This document shows, piece after piece, positions 6,925 to 15,883 of a stretch of 49,270 nucleotides of DNA. Every line of letters starts with the position of its first letter. Positions within the stretch are counted from its first letter, which is position 1. This DNA comes from an uncultured Mycoplasmatota bacterium (GTDB lineage: Bacteria > Bacillota_I > Bacilli_A > RF39 > UBA660): NCBI GenBank assembly GCA_947643405.1, contig CANRVY010000008.1, forward strand, positions 1 through 49,270. The letters run 5' to 3'. The notes beneath the pieces are model-generated. The model did not search any database. It was not told where the DNA came from and saw only the letters and a program-made list of their open reading frames with translations. Position numbers and translations under genes: made by a program.

Positions 6925-9900
6925 TTACCTCCTCGTTATTCCATCTTGATCATCACAATCATTCCAATTTCCAATTCCACAACAATTAGTTTTACCTCTG
7001 TTTCCAGAAATACTACAAGTTTTGAATTGATTTGAAAAGTCATAAGAGCTATCTTCTGGATTTCCTCTTATAAAATAGCTTTTACATTCTTTCCCTTCTG
7101 CTGTACAATCCATATTAAAATCATTATAAGTTGTAGATTCATTATATTTTCTAATTTGTTGAATTAAAGCTGGTGTAAGCGTAATTTGATACATAGGTGC
7201 TTTTTGATAAATCGCATTCCCATTCACTCCTCGATTTTTTGTAATAAAGTTTTCAATTAAACTTGTATCATTCCAGTTACTTCCTGGACTTCTTCCTTCT
7301 CCATTAATTCCTGGGAAAGGCTCACCTAATGAAATTGGTCGATAAATAAGGTTTAATCCCTTTAATCCAGCAGGATCACAATTATCTGTTTTGCAAGGAA
7401 AACAGTTATCTCCTTCACAATTTGGATCATCATTTTCAATAATTTCATTATGAACTGTATAAGTACAATCATATTCATAACTATCATCTACCAATTTATC
7501 AAAATTATGTTCAAATCCTCCACCAGATACATTGCCACCTGGAGTAAACCCTGGATAAGTAAGTCCAATATCATATCTTCCTGAAGGAGTCATAAAATGA
7601 ACATGCAATGCGCTATAACCAAGATCAATATAAATTTGACTAGAACTACTACCATATTCACTTCCATTAGCAGCCGTTCCTTGTGGCTTTAAAATTGTAC
7701 TAAATACACCATCCTGTAATGTATATTTTATTTCTTTATAATAAGTTGAATGTGCTTCCTTTTGAGGTGAATAATTAAACACTACAATTTTTTGACAAGT
7801 CATATGACCTGGAGCTACGGTTGGAGGACATTTGTATTTAATTGTAAAACTTTTCCCTGTTGTTGAAAAGTTATTATCACTTGTAGTAGGAATTTCATCT
7901 TTTTTCAATAAATCATTATAATCATACTCATCATGTGTAAACTCATCATAATCAATGGTAAGATCTGGGTTAAATTCTTTATAATCTACAAAATCTTTAT
8001 ATAGTGAATATTTAGAATATCTATCTGCTTTTACATCTGTATGACTAAAACTTGCATATCTATAACTATCAAACTCATTCCAAGATGTACATGCATGAAT
8101 ATCGGTTTCTATTGTTTCCATATCCTCTTTCGCTTTTTTGTGTGTTTGAGCTTTTGCTGCACTTCCTGGATCAGGATGACCTAAAGTACTACACCAAGTT
8201 CCTGGTGTTACATTCTGATTACCAGATTCAAATGGAGCATAGTATACTGTAGCAGGATACATTGTATACCCAAATGGTTTTTTTTGCTTACAACATGTGT
8301 AATAACCTGTTTTTGAATTGCCACAAGTTCCCCATCGAACACATCTATAATCACAATCAAGTTTAGGACTTTGTTTAGAATTTGCGTATGACCAATCTTG
8401 TTGTTGTGCTATTTTCCAACTATCCCAAGTAGAAATAACTCTGTCATTTGCTTTTTCCCAGTCTTCTTCAAACTGTTCCGTATTAATTTCTTCTGATTCT
8501 TCATCTCTTGTAGAACCATTCGTTTTACATTCTCTTGTACTCGAAAATTGAACACTTTTCCACTCTGGAGCATGGCCTGTATCTCCTACAGTAAAATGAT
8601 TTCCCGCTTTTACTATCATACTTCCATCTGGAAAATCATATTTCACATCTTCTCTACAGTAAACTGCACAATATGGATTATTATATTTTACATAATAATC
8701 TTTAAAAACTTCCTCTTTTGTCCCTGGTGTTATATTATCACTATCAAAAATACATTCCCAATTTTCAGTATCATTAGCTTCCAATTTTGTACTAGATCCA
8801 ACAGAGCAATCTGCGTTCATCATTTCCTTTAGATGCTCAATCAATTCATCAGCATAATCTCGCCATGTACATTTATCGTTATCTTCTGGCTTACATCCTT
8901 TTCCAATCCAAAATTCATCTGAATACTCTGGGTAAGCTTCCATGAGTTCATCACAGCATTCTTCTGTCAATGTTGTATCATTAATATCACAAGACTTCAT
9001 CAAACAATTTTGTCTAAATTCTTTTCCTGGTTCAAAAAACCAATCATTTATTTTTTTATCAATTTCTGCTTGACTAAGCCCTTGTTGACTATATTCCATT
9101 TTCATTTTTTCTTCAAAATAAATACAACAGGTCATATCAGGATCTTTATCTCCTGGCTTTGGAAAATGATTTGGGTTATCCTCGTCACAGATTGGTGTAA
9201 TTGTACAATCATGAGTAGGAATCCTTTTTTCCCATTCCTCTAAATCACATAACAAGTGATTTTCTTTATAAGTCATTAATGCAGATTTATAATTAATTTC
9301 ACAAACTGTATCTTTGCACTGAATAACACTCATCATCCATTCAATCGTATCCATACTTTGAACGCAAGATACATAAGTTTCTTCTATTTGAATCAATGGT
9401 TGAAATTCACATCCAACTGAACTACAGGCTGGATATTTTTCATCAAATTCTAATAATTCTTGTTTTTTCTGTTCCCACAATCGTTCTTGTTCAGCATTTC
9501 CTCTAAAATATACAGCCATACAATTAATAAAAGAAGGAACAGAATCTGATACTAACATACATTGTTCTGGAGTTTGCCCCATTTCTTTATATTTATCTTC
9601 GATTTCTTGTAATTTTTCTTCACAACATTCCTTCTCTTGGTCAGTTAGTTCGTCACCTCTATTTTTATCTTTTGGAAATCCCTCTCCCGTTTCGTAATCA
9701 CACTTTTTTATAATATGTTTACTAATGTCAATAATATTTAGCGCATGACCTAATCTTCTTGTTCCCGGAAATTGAACATCTGCCGCCAAGCATCTGTTTC
9801 CGCCACTCCATCCAGTACACGGAGTAGTAGCATAAATACCAATATCATCAAAATCTGTATGCAAACGTTCTGTTGAAGACAAATAAAAGTTTACTTGCAT

Positions 9901-10716
9901 TGCACCTGTATAATTTCCTGTATTCCATACAAGAGAAGCATACTCAGTCGGAGTCATAACATAATATTTTCCATCAAGTTTTGAAGTAGCTTGACTATTC
10001 CCTGTCTGCCCAGCCCATATATAAAGAGGTTCTATTAAAATACGATAACCAATTTTGGAAACGTCTCCTTTTGGATCTGCTTCTTGTGTTTCTCTATCCC
10101 AAGCTTCCTTATTAGATAAAGAGGCATTGGAATCTTCCCTTGCCATTTTTATTAATTGATTTCCTAAACTTTCCTCAATAATATTTCCTGAAGCATCTAC
10201 TGTATCTTTTAAAAACAATTTTTCCCAAAATGCTGATTCACCTGAACCATTTGTTGGCATTCCAGAAATAGTGGCATATTTATAATTTCCATCTACTGGA
10301 ATAAAATTATCAGTACTAAACATACTTGGATCTTTAGTAGTAATAAATTCATTCCCATAACTTGGTCCTAACGCTACACTGCTTGATAAAGCTACTTTGC
10401 TATTCACTTTTTGATTATAATAACGCGTCCCAGCATAAAGTGTACTTGTAGATGGGAAAATATCTATAGAGCGTCCTAAAACCTCATATGATGAGCCATC
10501 ATAATAAATAACAGTAATTCGAGTTCCTCTTCTTCCGCTATAACGACAAAATCCATTTCTCCAAGCATCAGAACAAGAACCATATCCAGCACCAGATGGA
10601 GTATCTGAACCATTGTAAATATTTAATGTTACCGCTTTGACATCAATATTAAAACAAAACATGATTCCAGCACTCAAAAGAAATGTTACGATCAAATATT
10701 TAAATTTTTGTTTCAT
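6925..10716 (-). CDS. Giant cysteine-rich secreted protein of the pilus locus
   Basis: This 1263-residue protein has a clear signal peptide (hydrophobic residues 7-22, likely cleavage after VKA28) and no C-terminal membrane helix or sortase motif. About 50 Cys are spread over the mature chain, many as CC pairs. Three helical modules share a CC start: KECCEEKLQEIEDKYKEMG, then MTCCIYFEEKMKMEY, then EECCDELMEAYPEY. The C-terminal third is rich in aromatic, Gly and Ser residues. No known domain is recognised. By position between pseudopilin and anchored-protein genes it may be a pilus-tip or surface adhesin, held together by disulfides. It is the largest gene in the locus. Confidence 0.7.
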   Translation of the reverse strand: MKQKFKYLIVTFLLSAGIMFCFNIDVKAVTLNIYNGSDTPSGAGYGSCSDAWRNGFCRYSGRRGTRITVIYYDGSSYEVLGRSIDIFPSTSTLYAGTRYYNQKVNSKVALSSSVALGPSYGNEFITTKDPSMFSTDNFIPVDGNYKYATISGMPTNGSGESAFWEKLFLKDTVDASGNIIEESLGNQLIKMAREDSNASLSNKEAWDRETQEADPKGDVSKIGYRILIEPLYIWAGQTGNSQATSKLDGKYYVMTPTEYASLVWNTGNYTGAMQVNFYLSSTERLHTDFDDIGIYATTPCTGWSGGNRCLAADVQFPGTRRLGHALNIIDISKHIIKKCDYETGEGFPKDKNRGDELTDQEKECCEEKLQEIEDKYKEMGQTPEQCMLVSDSVPSFINCMAVYFRGNAEQERLWEQKKQELLEFDEKYPACSSVGCEFQPLIQIEETYVSCVQSMDTIEWMMSVIQCKDTVCEINYKSALMTYKENHLLCDLEEWEKRIPTHDCTITPICDEDNPNHFPKPGDKDPDMTCCIYFEEKMKMEYSQQGLSQAEIDKKINDWFFEPGKEFRQNCLMKSCDINDTTLTEECCDELMEAYPEYSDEFWIGKGCKPEDNDKCTWRDYADELIEHLKEMMNADCSVGSSTKLEANDTENWECIFDSDNITPGTKEEVFKDYYVKYNNPYCAVYCREDVKYDFPDGSMIVKAGNHFTVGDTGHAPEWKSVQFSSTRECKTNGSTRDEESEEINTEQFEEDWEKANDRVISTWDSWKIAQQQDWSYANSKQSPKLDCDYRCVRWGTCGNSKTGYYTCCKQKKPFGYTMYPATVYYAPFESGNQNVTPGTWCSTLGHPDPGSAAKAQTHKKAKEDMETIETDIHACTSWNEFDSYRYASFSHTDVKADRYSKYSLYKDFVDYKEFNPDLTIDYDEFTHDEYDYNDLLKKDEIPTTSDNNFSTTGKSFTIKYKCPPTVAPGHMTCQKIVVFNYSPQKEAHSTYYKEIKYTLQDGVFSTILKPQGTAANGSEYGSSSSQIYIDLGYSALHVHFMTPSGRYDIGLTYPGFTPGGNVSGGGFEHNFDKLVDDSYEYDCTYTVHNEIIENDDPNCEGDNCFPCKTDNCDPAGLKGLNLIYRPISLGEPFPGINGEGRSPGSNWNDTSLIENFITKNRGVNGNAIYQKAPMYQITLTPALIQQIRKYNESTTYNDFNMDCTAEGKECKSYFIRGNPEDSSYDFSNQFKTCSISGNRGKTNCCGIGNWNDCDDQDGITRR

Positions 10717-10731
10717 TCACTTCACCTCACA

Positions 10732-11373
10732 TTATAGGTCGGATTTTCTATCATGCAGATACAAAACAATTCCCCCACCAACAATTATTGTCAATAATAT
10801 ATATATATAATAATTTGCCCAGAACTCAATAATTGCATCCCAATTAAATTCTTCTTCGATTTCTATTGGCTCTGGCTTTATTTCTGCTTTGTTTAAAAAT
10901 TTAGTAACTCCCTCATAAAATTCTTTATAGGTCATACTATGTTTTAACCATTTCTGACATAATTCAAAATCTTCTATTCCCTTACAAATATCACTACTAT
11001 AATAAGGGTTATATGTTGGAAGAGTTACATAATTAGTAAATAATTTTTCGCTTGTACAGTTTGTATCTCTTGCATAAAAGTCAAATTGAATCGTTTCTCC
11101 TGGTTGGTAATTTTCTAATTTGAAATCTTGATTATTAGAATAATGATATTTTCCTGTAGAACGATCTATCATATAAATTTCATTTGTTAAATTCGATACT
11201 GTAATTTCAAAAATAACACTATATTTAGTTTCGTTATAACGATATCCAAAACTTACATTTCCTGCTAACTTTTGGAGCCTTACTTTATCATTATAACCAC
11301 AAGCGGCTTTTGCATGAAAAGGAATGGCAAATAATACAACTAAAAATACTATTCTAAGATAATACTTTTTCAT
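10732..11373 (-). CDS. Exported protein with C-terminal membrane anchor
   Basis: This 213-residue protein has a signal peptide (KKYYLRIVFLVVLFAIPFHAKA, cleavage after AKA), an extracellular beta-rich region with several Cys (ACGYND, DTNCTS, SSDICKG, FELCQKW), a membrane helix near the end (YYIYILLTIIVGGGIVLYL) and a short charged cytoplasmic tail HDRKSDL. The ATG at 11373 is chosen because GGAGGT lies eight bases before it. It is 15 bases upstream of the giant Cys-rich gene and is probably its partner at the cell surface. The family is not recognised. Confidence 0.6.
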   Translation of the reverse strand: MKKYYLRIVFLVVLFAIPFHAKAACGYNDKVRLQKLAGNVSFGYRYNETKYSVIFEITVSNLTNEIYMIDRSTGKYHYSNNQDFKLENYQPGETIQFDFYARDTNCTSEKLFTNYVTLPTYNPYYSSDICKGIEDFELCQKWLKHSMTYKEFYEGVTKFLNKAEIKPEPIEIEEEFNWDAIIEFWANYYIYILLTIIVGGGIVLYLHDRKSDL

Positions 11374-11393
11374 ATTATCTACCTCCATTCTTA

Positions 11394-11402
11394 ATTATAA
11401 CA
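11394..11402 (-). promoter_or_regulatory. Possible extended -10 promoter
   Basis: On the minus strand TGTTATAAT is an extended -10 sequence in the 83-base gap upstream of the anchored-protein gene. There is no clear -35 box, and the predicted transcript start would lie very close to the ribosome site, so this is tentative. Confidence 0.35.
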
Positions 11403-11456
11403 TAGTGCTTATTCTAAAACTAGTTTTTGCAGATTCATTTTACTATATAGTTGACA

Positions 11457-13067
11457 TTATTTAATTTGATATAAATAATTTTTATTTCTAACATGCATTT
11501 CAATCCAAACTTTTTCAGCATCAATTACATCTGCTGAAACTTCAATATAATAAGTATTTTCTGGAGTAAATTTAGATGGCTTTACTCGATTCATGGTAAC
11601 TTTTTCATTCAATACTTTACCATTTTTTTCATATTTTAAAGTTCCAAAATAATAAATGAAATTATAAAGATTGTAAATTCTATCTAAAACGATATTATTA
11701 TCTAGCTCTAATGTTCCTTTTACCTTTAAAATCGCTTTTTCATCATTGCTATTATAATTTGGATGAATAAATTCTGCGGAAGGATAGCATTCTTTATCAG
11801 TAATACAAAAATTATAAGTTTCTCTAAACTCTTTACTTATTTCTACACTCAATAAATTCATTTTTGTTTCTTTAAAAATACTTCCTTTAAAATTTAATTC
11901 CTCTTTTATATTCCCCTTTTGATTTTCATCATTTTCATCCAGTCTAAATGGCTTTAATTTTACACGAATATATTTGGAATTGATTCCATTATTAAGATAA
12001 TCAATATGATCAGTATATGTAAACGTCATACTTTTCGTCTGATATTCTTTTGGAATTTTAAACACCAATAATTGCTTTTCAAATGAACTTGATACAATAT
12101 TGGCATTCTGGTAAGTGTGTCCAAGATCCATTAAATCATCTTTATGATTCATGGTATGATAAAACTTTTTCCCACCAACTTCTAAGTTAACCATTGCGAT
12201 TTCTAAAGGTTTCGCCTTCCCCTTACTTTTAATAGTTAGTTCTAAAACTACCAATATTTCATTTTCTGTTACAACATTTCCTCTATAATCTTTCGTTGTA
12301 ATATAACTATTTGTAACCCCTAAATTAAAACTAGTTGTTGAAAACATTGTATTTTGATTCACATCACGATCATATATTCCGATATTCATATAAACCATAA
12401 AACAAATTGTAGAAATTCCAACTAATATTCCAATATCGATTAAAAACTTATTTTCATAATAAATATATTTAGCAAATCTCCAGAAACGATTTACTTTTCT
12501 TTGTACTTCATTTGTTTCTACTTCAATGTTAACTTCAAATTCTTCATTGTCAGTTTCTTCTATTTCTAATTCTGCTAAATCTTCTCCAAAATGAAATTTT
12601 TTGATATCGAATCCTGTTGCTCTTATTAAAACTGTAATCAGTGATACGCATTGAAATCCTTCTAATATCGTAATAAGATCACGAAATAGCCTTACACTCC
12701 TAACCTCTAATAAAATAGCTTCCATCTCTGTAAACATAGAATAAGATAAATTATAAAATACTAAAATAGCAACAGCTAAAATAATATTAAAGACATATAG
12801 AAATATTGGTTTCTTTTTTACATACATCAAACTTATAATAATCAAAGATAATATAATAACGAAAAACGGAAAAACAAACATCCAAATATTAAACATTGTG
12901 TTCGTCAAATTATCAATTGGAGATGTTTGATTAGAAGCTATATACTGATTTAAAAAATTTAAAATTGTATTTGTTTTATATACTAAAAAGGCAATAACCA
13001 AAGTCAATAATATATGAATTAACTTAAAATGTTTTACTAAAAACGCATATGGTTTTCTTAGTATCAC
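11457..13067 (-). CDS. Polytopic membrane protein with large exported domain
   Basis: This 536-residue protein has hydrophobic segments at about residues 16-36, 60-82, 88-108 and 135-150, an acidic cytoplasmic stretch (LEIEETDNEEFEVNIEVE, about 167-187), another helix at about 208-230 and a beta-rich exported domain to the end. It starts with GTG at 13067, preceded by AGGAGGGTGATAAA. It is the first gene on the pilus side after a terminator at 13117-13142, so it may begin the pilus transcription unit. No family is recognised, and a pilus role is inferred only from position. Confidence 0.55.
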   Translation of the reverse strand: MILRKPYAFLVKHFKLIHILLTLVIAFLVYKTNTILNFLNQYIASNQTSPIDNLTNTMFNIWMFVFPFFVIILSLIIISLMYVKKKPIFLYVFNIILAVAILVFYNLSYSMFTEMEAILLEVRSVRLFRDLITILEGFQCVSLITVLIRATGFDIKKFHFGEDLAELEIEETDNEEFEVNIEVETNEVQRKVNRFWRFAKYIYYENKFLIDIGILVGISTICFMVYMNIGIYDRDVNQNTMFSTTSFNLGVTNSYITTKDYRGNVVTENEILVVLELTIKSKGKAKPLEIAMVNLEVGGKKFYHTMNHKDDLMDLGHTYQNANIVSSSFEKQLLVFKIPKEYQTKSMTFTYTDHIDYLNNGINSKYIRVKLKPFRLDENDENQKGNIKEELNFKGSIFKETKMNLLSVEISKEFRETYNFCITDKECYPSAEFIHPNYNSNDEKAILKVKGTLELDNNIVLDRIYNLYNFIYYFGTLKYEKNGKVLNEKVTMNRVKPSKFTPENTYYIEVSADVIDAEKVWIEMHVRNKNYLYQIK

Positions 13068-13116
13068 TTTATCACCCTCCTATTATATTAAATACATTAT
13101 AACTTATATTTTAATA

Positions 13117-13142
13117 AAAAAAAAGAGATTTAACACTCTTTT
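13117..13142 (-). terminator. Terminator after the S66 peptidase gene
   Basis: AAAAGAG (13121-13127) pairs with CTCTTTT (13136-13142). On the minus strand the stem runs into a long T tract. It separates the S51/S66 operon from the pilus locus. Confidence 0.75.
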
Positions 13143-13206
13143 TACGATTTTAATTCCTTTATCTAACTTTCAAGAAAACTATAATTGCCTTTTTCATTTT
13201 AAAAGA

Positions 13207-14175
13207 TCATATCATTTTTTCAATTTTTATTGTTATATCCACTTCATTATTCTTTATATTTAATTTGCAATATGAACCTATAGGAAGGGTAAACATTGGA
13301 TTGGTATGTCCAAAATCCGCTCCACATAAAATTGGAATATTTCTCAATTTCTCCTTATTTTTTATTACTGCTTTCAGTTTATCAATAGTCATATTGCTAC
13401 ATAATTGAAATCTGCCAAAAACAATTCCTTTTATATTACAATTGAGCAGTTGCAATAATGATTCTAAATTCCTATCAAATTCTAACAAAAACACATCATT
13501 TCCAAAATCATCAGCATCATCTTCTATAAACAAAATACAATTATCTAAACTTGGCATATATTCTGTTCCTTGCAATAAATTTATTGTACATAAATTCCCA
13601 CCAATAATTTGACCTTCTGCTGTACCACTTTGAATTGGTATCATGCCTTCATTTTTTAAAATCATTTTTTCTATTTTTCCATTTTCTTTTTGATAGTCAT
13701 ATATTTCTTCCGATGAAGTAATTACAAAATTCTTATTTTCTAATATTTTTTCAAAGTATTGTAGAGTATATTCATTTTCAGAACTAAATCCGCTTAACAT
13801 TGGTCCATAGTATGTAACCAAACCTGTTTTCTTCTTTATTGCAATTAATAATGCAGTAATATCAGAATAACCAATAATCATTTTAGGATTTTTCCTAATT
13901 ACATCATAATCTAAATAAGGAAGTATTTGATTAACATTATATCCTCCTTCTGCACATACAATGATTTCAACATTTTTATCTAAAAATGCATCCATTAAAT
14001 CTGCGACTCGATTTTTTATACTAGCACATTCAAAATAAGCTTCTTTTTCAAAAAGATGTTTTCCTAATGTCAATTCGTAACCCAATTTTTTAAAATATTC
14101 TTCCGCTTTTGATATTTTAATTTCTTCTTTTTCTGATAAGCTCATCGAGGGAGCAATCAATCTAACTTCTTTCAT
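13207..14175 (-). CDS. S66 family LD-carboxypeptidase / MccF-like peptidase
   Basis: This 322-residue protein matches the S66 plan: Ser nucleophile in GYSDITAL (Ser104), an acidic pair in LFIEDDADD (about 215) and His in CGADFGHTNP near the end, with LPIG after it. S66 enzymes either trim the D-Ala of murein tetrapeptides (LdcA) or hydrolyse microcin C-like peptide nucleotides (MccF); the sequence alone does not decide. The start overlaps the upstream S51-like gene by 14 bases, with AGAAAGGAA before it, so the two are co-translated and under the same attenuator. Confidence 0.85.
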   Translation of the reverse strand: MKEVRLIAPSMSLSEKEEIKISKAEEYFKKLGYELTLGKHLFEKEAYFECASIKNRVADLMDAFLDKNVEIIVCAEGGYNVNQILPYLDYDVIRKNPKMIIGYSDITALLIAIKKKTGLVTYYGPMLSGFSSENEYTLQYFEKILENKNFVITSSEEIYDYQKENGKIEKMILKNEGMIPIQSGTAEGQIIGGNLCTINLLQGTEYMPSLDNCILFIEDDADDFGNDVFLLEFDRNLESLLQLLNCNIKGIVFGRFQLCSNMTIDKLKAVIKNKEKLRNIPILCGADFGHTNPMFTLPIGSYCKLNIKNNEVDITIKIEKMI

Positions 14176-15634
14176 GTTTCATTTCCTTTCTAAAAAGTTT
14201 TTTTTGTTTTTCTGTAGAATCAATTATCTGTTGTGGTCTTCTCGTGTTTTCTACTTTTATAGCATTTAATACTTGTTTTAATTCTCTATTAGAAAATAAA
14301 CTTCCACATGTATCTACCACATAATAAACAAGTCTATCATTCAGTGATATATAACTACAAAGTAAGTCATATAAATCTTTTTTAAAATCAGAATAATAAC
14401 CTTGATATTCGATATAAGATTTTTTAATAAAACTAACTAAAGTCATTTTTAAGTACAATTCTTCTAAGTAATCTGTAGATCTATCAACATGATATTCCTC
14501 TACAATATCTTCATTTAAGTTTTTAAATCTTCCTTGTAATTCTAAATCTGCTCTAAAATTAACTAAATTTTCTTCACCAAACAAATAATCTAATTTTAAC
14601 TTTAGTGCCTGTCTCCATTCATTCACCTGTAATTGATTTCTTACATCTTTTGCTTTTTCTTTTTGTGCATATTCATAAGCTATATTTTTTTCTGATGATG
14701 TTACGGTTTCCATTGAAGTTCTCACCAATGACTGAGCAATACGCTTAATAATCGCTAATAGTCCGCTATCAAATACATTTCTTTTATTTTTTATTTGATT
14801 ATACTGATTTACAAGTGCGACTAGTTCAGTTACATCTGACGTTTGAAATTCACTTGTAATTGGCAAAATTTCTCCATCAATAAATAAATACATTTCACCA
14901 TAAGAATACACTCTCTCTTCTCCAATTAAAAATAGACTATTGGGTTTACAAGCAAAGAAGACACATCTATTGCTATCTGGCTTTAAATAAGTTTCAACAA
15001 ATGTTATATTCCTTTCAGTTGTAGCATCATTTGGGAAAAAATCAGTTTCCATAGTAACTGGATTAATACCTAATGATTGAATACGAAACGGGTATTCATA
15101 TGGTTCTTGTCCATAATAATAATGATCATATAACCCACCATATATTCTTTCTGCTGACATTACACTTCCTGAGCAAATTGACGAAACCAATATATTCTGA
15201 TTTCTGATTAATTCATTCAGTTTTATTCCTCTTTTTTCTAAAGCAAAAAGAGTACTAGCAAATTTACTATCAGCCCCTATTCCTAAAAATAGCAAATCAC
15301 ACTGTTCTATATTTTCTAATGTTTCTTCTACATTATCCACATCAACTACTGTTAAATTATTTTTATTAAGTTGTCCATATCCTAAGTCATTCAAATAATA
15401 ATTATAAGCACTAATATATAATTTGGCTCTACTTACATTATCTTCTTTTGAATATCCTCCAATATAAGTAATTTTAATATCATTTAAATTTCCTTTTACT
15501 TTTAATAGTTCTCCAAATAAAGATACATATTTTCTTAAAAAGGGATTATCGATCAAGGATTTATTTACTCTTGGATTTCCTCCACTTGTGATAATGGTTG
15601 GATAACTTCCCGCTATCATAATATTTCTTTCCAT
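14162..15634 (-). CDS. S51 (peptidase E/cyanophycinase-like) protein with extra C-terminal domain
   Basis: This protein has about 490 residues. Residues 1-260 resemble the class-I glutaminase-like S51 fold: an N-terminal MIAGSYP, LFLGIGADSKF, and a nucleophile elbow ISSICSGSVMSAERI, followed by PVTMETDFFPN where S51 proteins have the His loop. The remaining ~230 residues are a helical, charged region not seen in ordinary peptidase E (about 230 residues in total), so this is a fusion or extended form. The start at 15634 has AAAGAGAG upstream; an ATG at 15658 is possible. It lies directly behind the attenuator terminator. Confidence 0.65.
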   Translation of the reverse strand: MERNIMIAGSYPTIITSGGNPRVNKSLIDNPFLRKYVSLFGELLKVKGNLNDIKITYIGGYSKEDNVSRAKLYISAYNYYLNDLGYGQLNKNNLTVVDVDNVEETLENIEQCDLLFLGIGADSKFASTLFALEKRGIKLNELIRNQNILVSSICSGSVMSAERIYGGLYDHYYYGQEPYEYPFRIQSLGINPVTMETDFFPNDATTERNITFVETYLKPDSNRCVFFACKPNSLFLIGEERVYSYGEMYLFIDGEILPITSEFQTSDVTELVALVNQYNQIKNKRNVFDSGLLAIIKRIAQSLVRTSMETVTSSEKNIAYEYAQKEKAKDVRNQLQVNEWRQALKLKLDYLFGEENLVNFRADLELQGRFKNLNEDIVEEYHVDRSTDYLEELYLKMTLVSFIKKSYIEYQGYYSDFKKDLYDLLCSYISLNDRLVYYVVDTCGSLFSNRELKQVLNAIKVENTRRPQQIIDSTEKQKKLFRKEMKHERS

Positions 15635-15670
15635 AATTAACATCTCTCTTTCTGTCATTCTTTAATACTA

Positions 15671-15710
15671 ATTAAATAAAATAAAAACTATACAGTCATA
15701 CCTGTATAGT
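15671..15710 (-). terminator. Attenuator terminator before the S51/S66 operon
   Basis: ACTATACAG (15702-15710 read on the minus strand) pairs with CTGTATAGT (15687-15695) around a six-base loop, followed by a T-rich tract to 15671. It lies between the leader peptide and the first structural gene rather than after a gene, which is the position of an attenuator. Confidence 0.8.
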
Positions 15711-15789
15711 CTTATACTTTCACACAGGCAACAAGCACCACAAATAGCACTTGTTACCTACAACAATAATTGTCGTATTTTACAAGTGC
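15687..15789 (-). promoter_or_regulatory. Candidate ribosome-mediated attenuator
   Basis: Minus-strand segments can pair in alternative ways. GCACTTGT at the end of the leader ORF (15782-15789) can pair with ACAAGTGC (15747-15754). The longer AGGTAACAAGTGC (15747-15759) can instead pair over 13 bp with GTGCTTGTTGCCT (15726-15738). TGCCTGTGTG (15721-15730) can pair over 10 bp, with wobbles, with TATACAGGTA (15699-15708), which would break the terminator. A ribosome stalled on the His codons leaves the first segment free, which favours the antiterminator; a ribosome reaching the stop codon favours the 13-bp hairpin and termination. Confidence 0.7.
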
Positions 15790-15830
15790 AGATTATTATG
15801 ATGATGTTGTCTATTCATTTGCTTTAACAT
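15780..15830 (-). CDS. Leader peptide with His-codon run
   Basis: This 16-codon ORF encodes MLKQMNRQHHHNNLHL and ends in TAA. AAGGAGAG lies six bases before its ATG, and a consensus promoter is 25 bases upstream. Codons 9-11 are all CAT (His) and codon 15 is CAC. Size, promoter, ribosome site and the following hairpins match amino-acid leader peptides that act by being translated rather than as proteins. Histidine (or charged tRNA-His) is the likely signal, by inference. Confidence 0.75.
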   Translation of the reverse strand: MLKQMNRQHHHNNLHL

Positions 15831-15854
15831 AACAATCTCTCCTTCATGTTTAAG

Positions 15855-15883
15855 ATTATAATGGATAAATTTTCATTTGTCAA
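15855..15883 (-). promoter_or_regulatory. Consensus sigma-A promoter of the leader/S51/S66 operon
   Basis: On the minus strand TTGACA (15878-15883) and TATAAT (15855-15860) are exactly 17 bases apart, a perfect vegetative consensus. The -35 box overlaps the stop codon of the upstream transglutaminase-like gene. Such a strong promoter fits control downstream by attenuation. Confidence 0.88.

Noticed and set aside
7000-10700. Plus-strand frames opposite the giant gene
   Set aside because: They are shadow frames without ribosome sites or protein-like composition.
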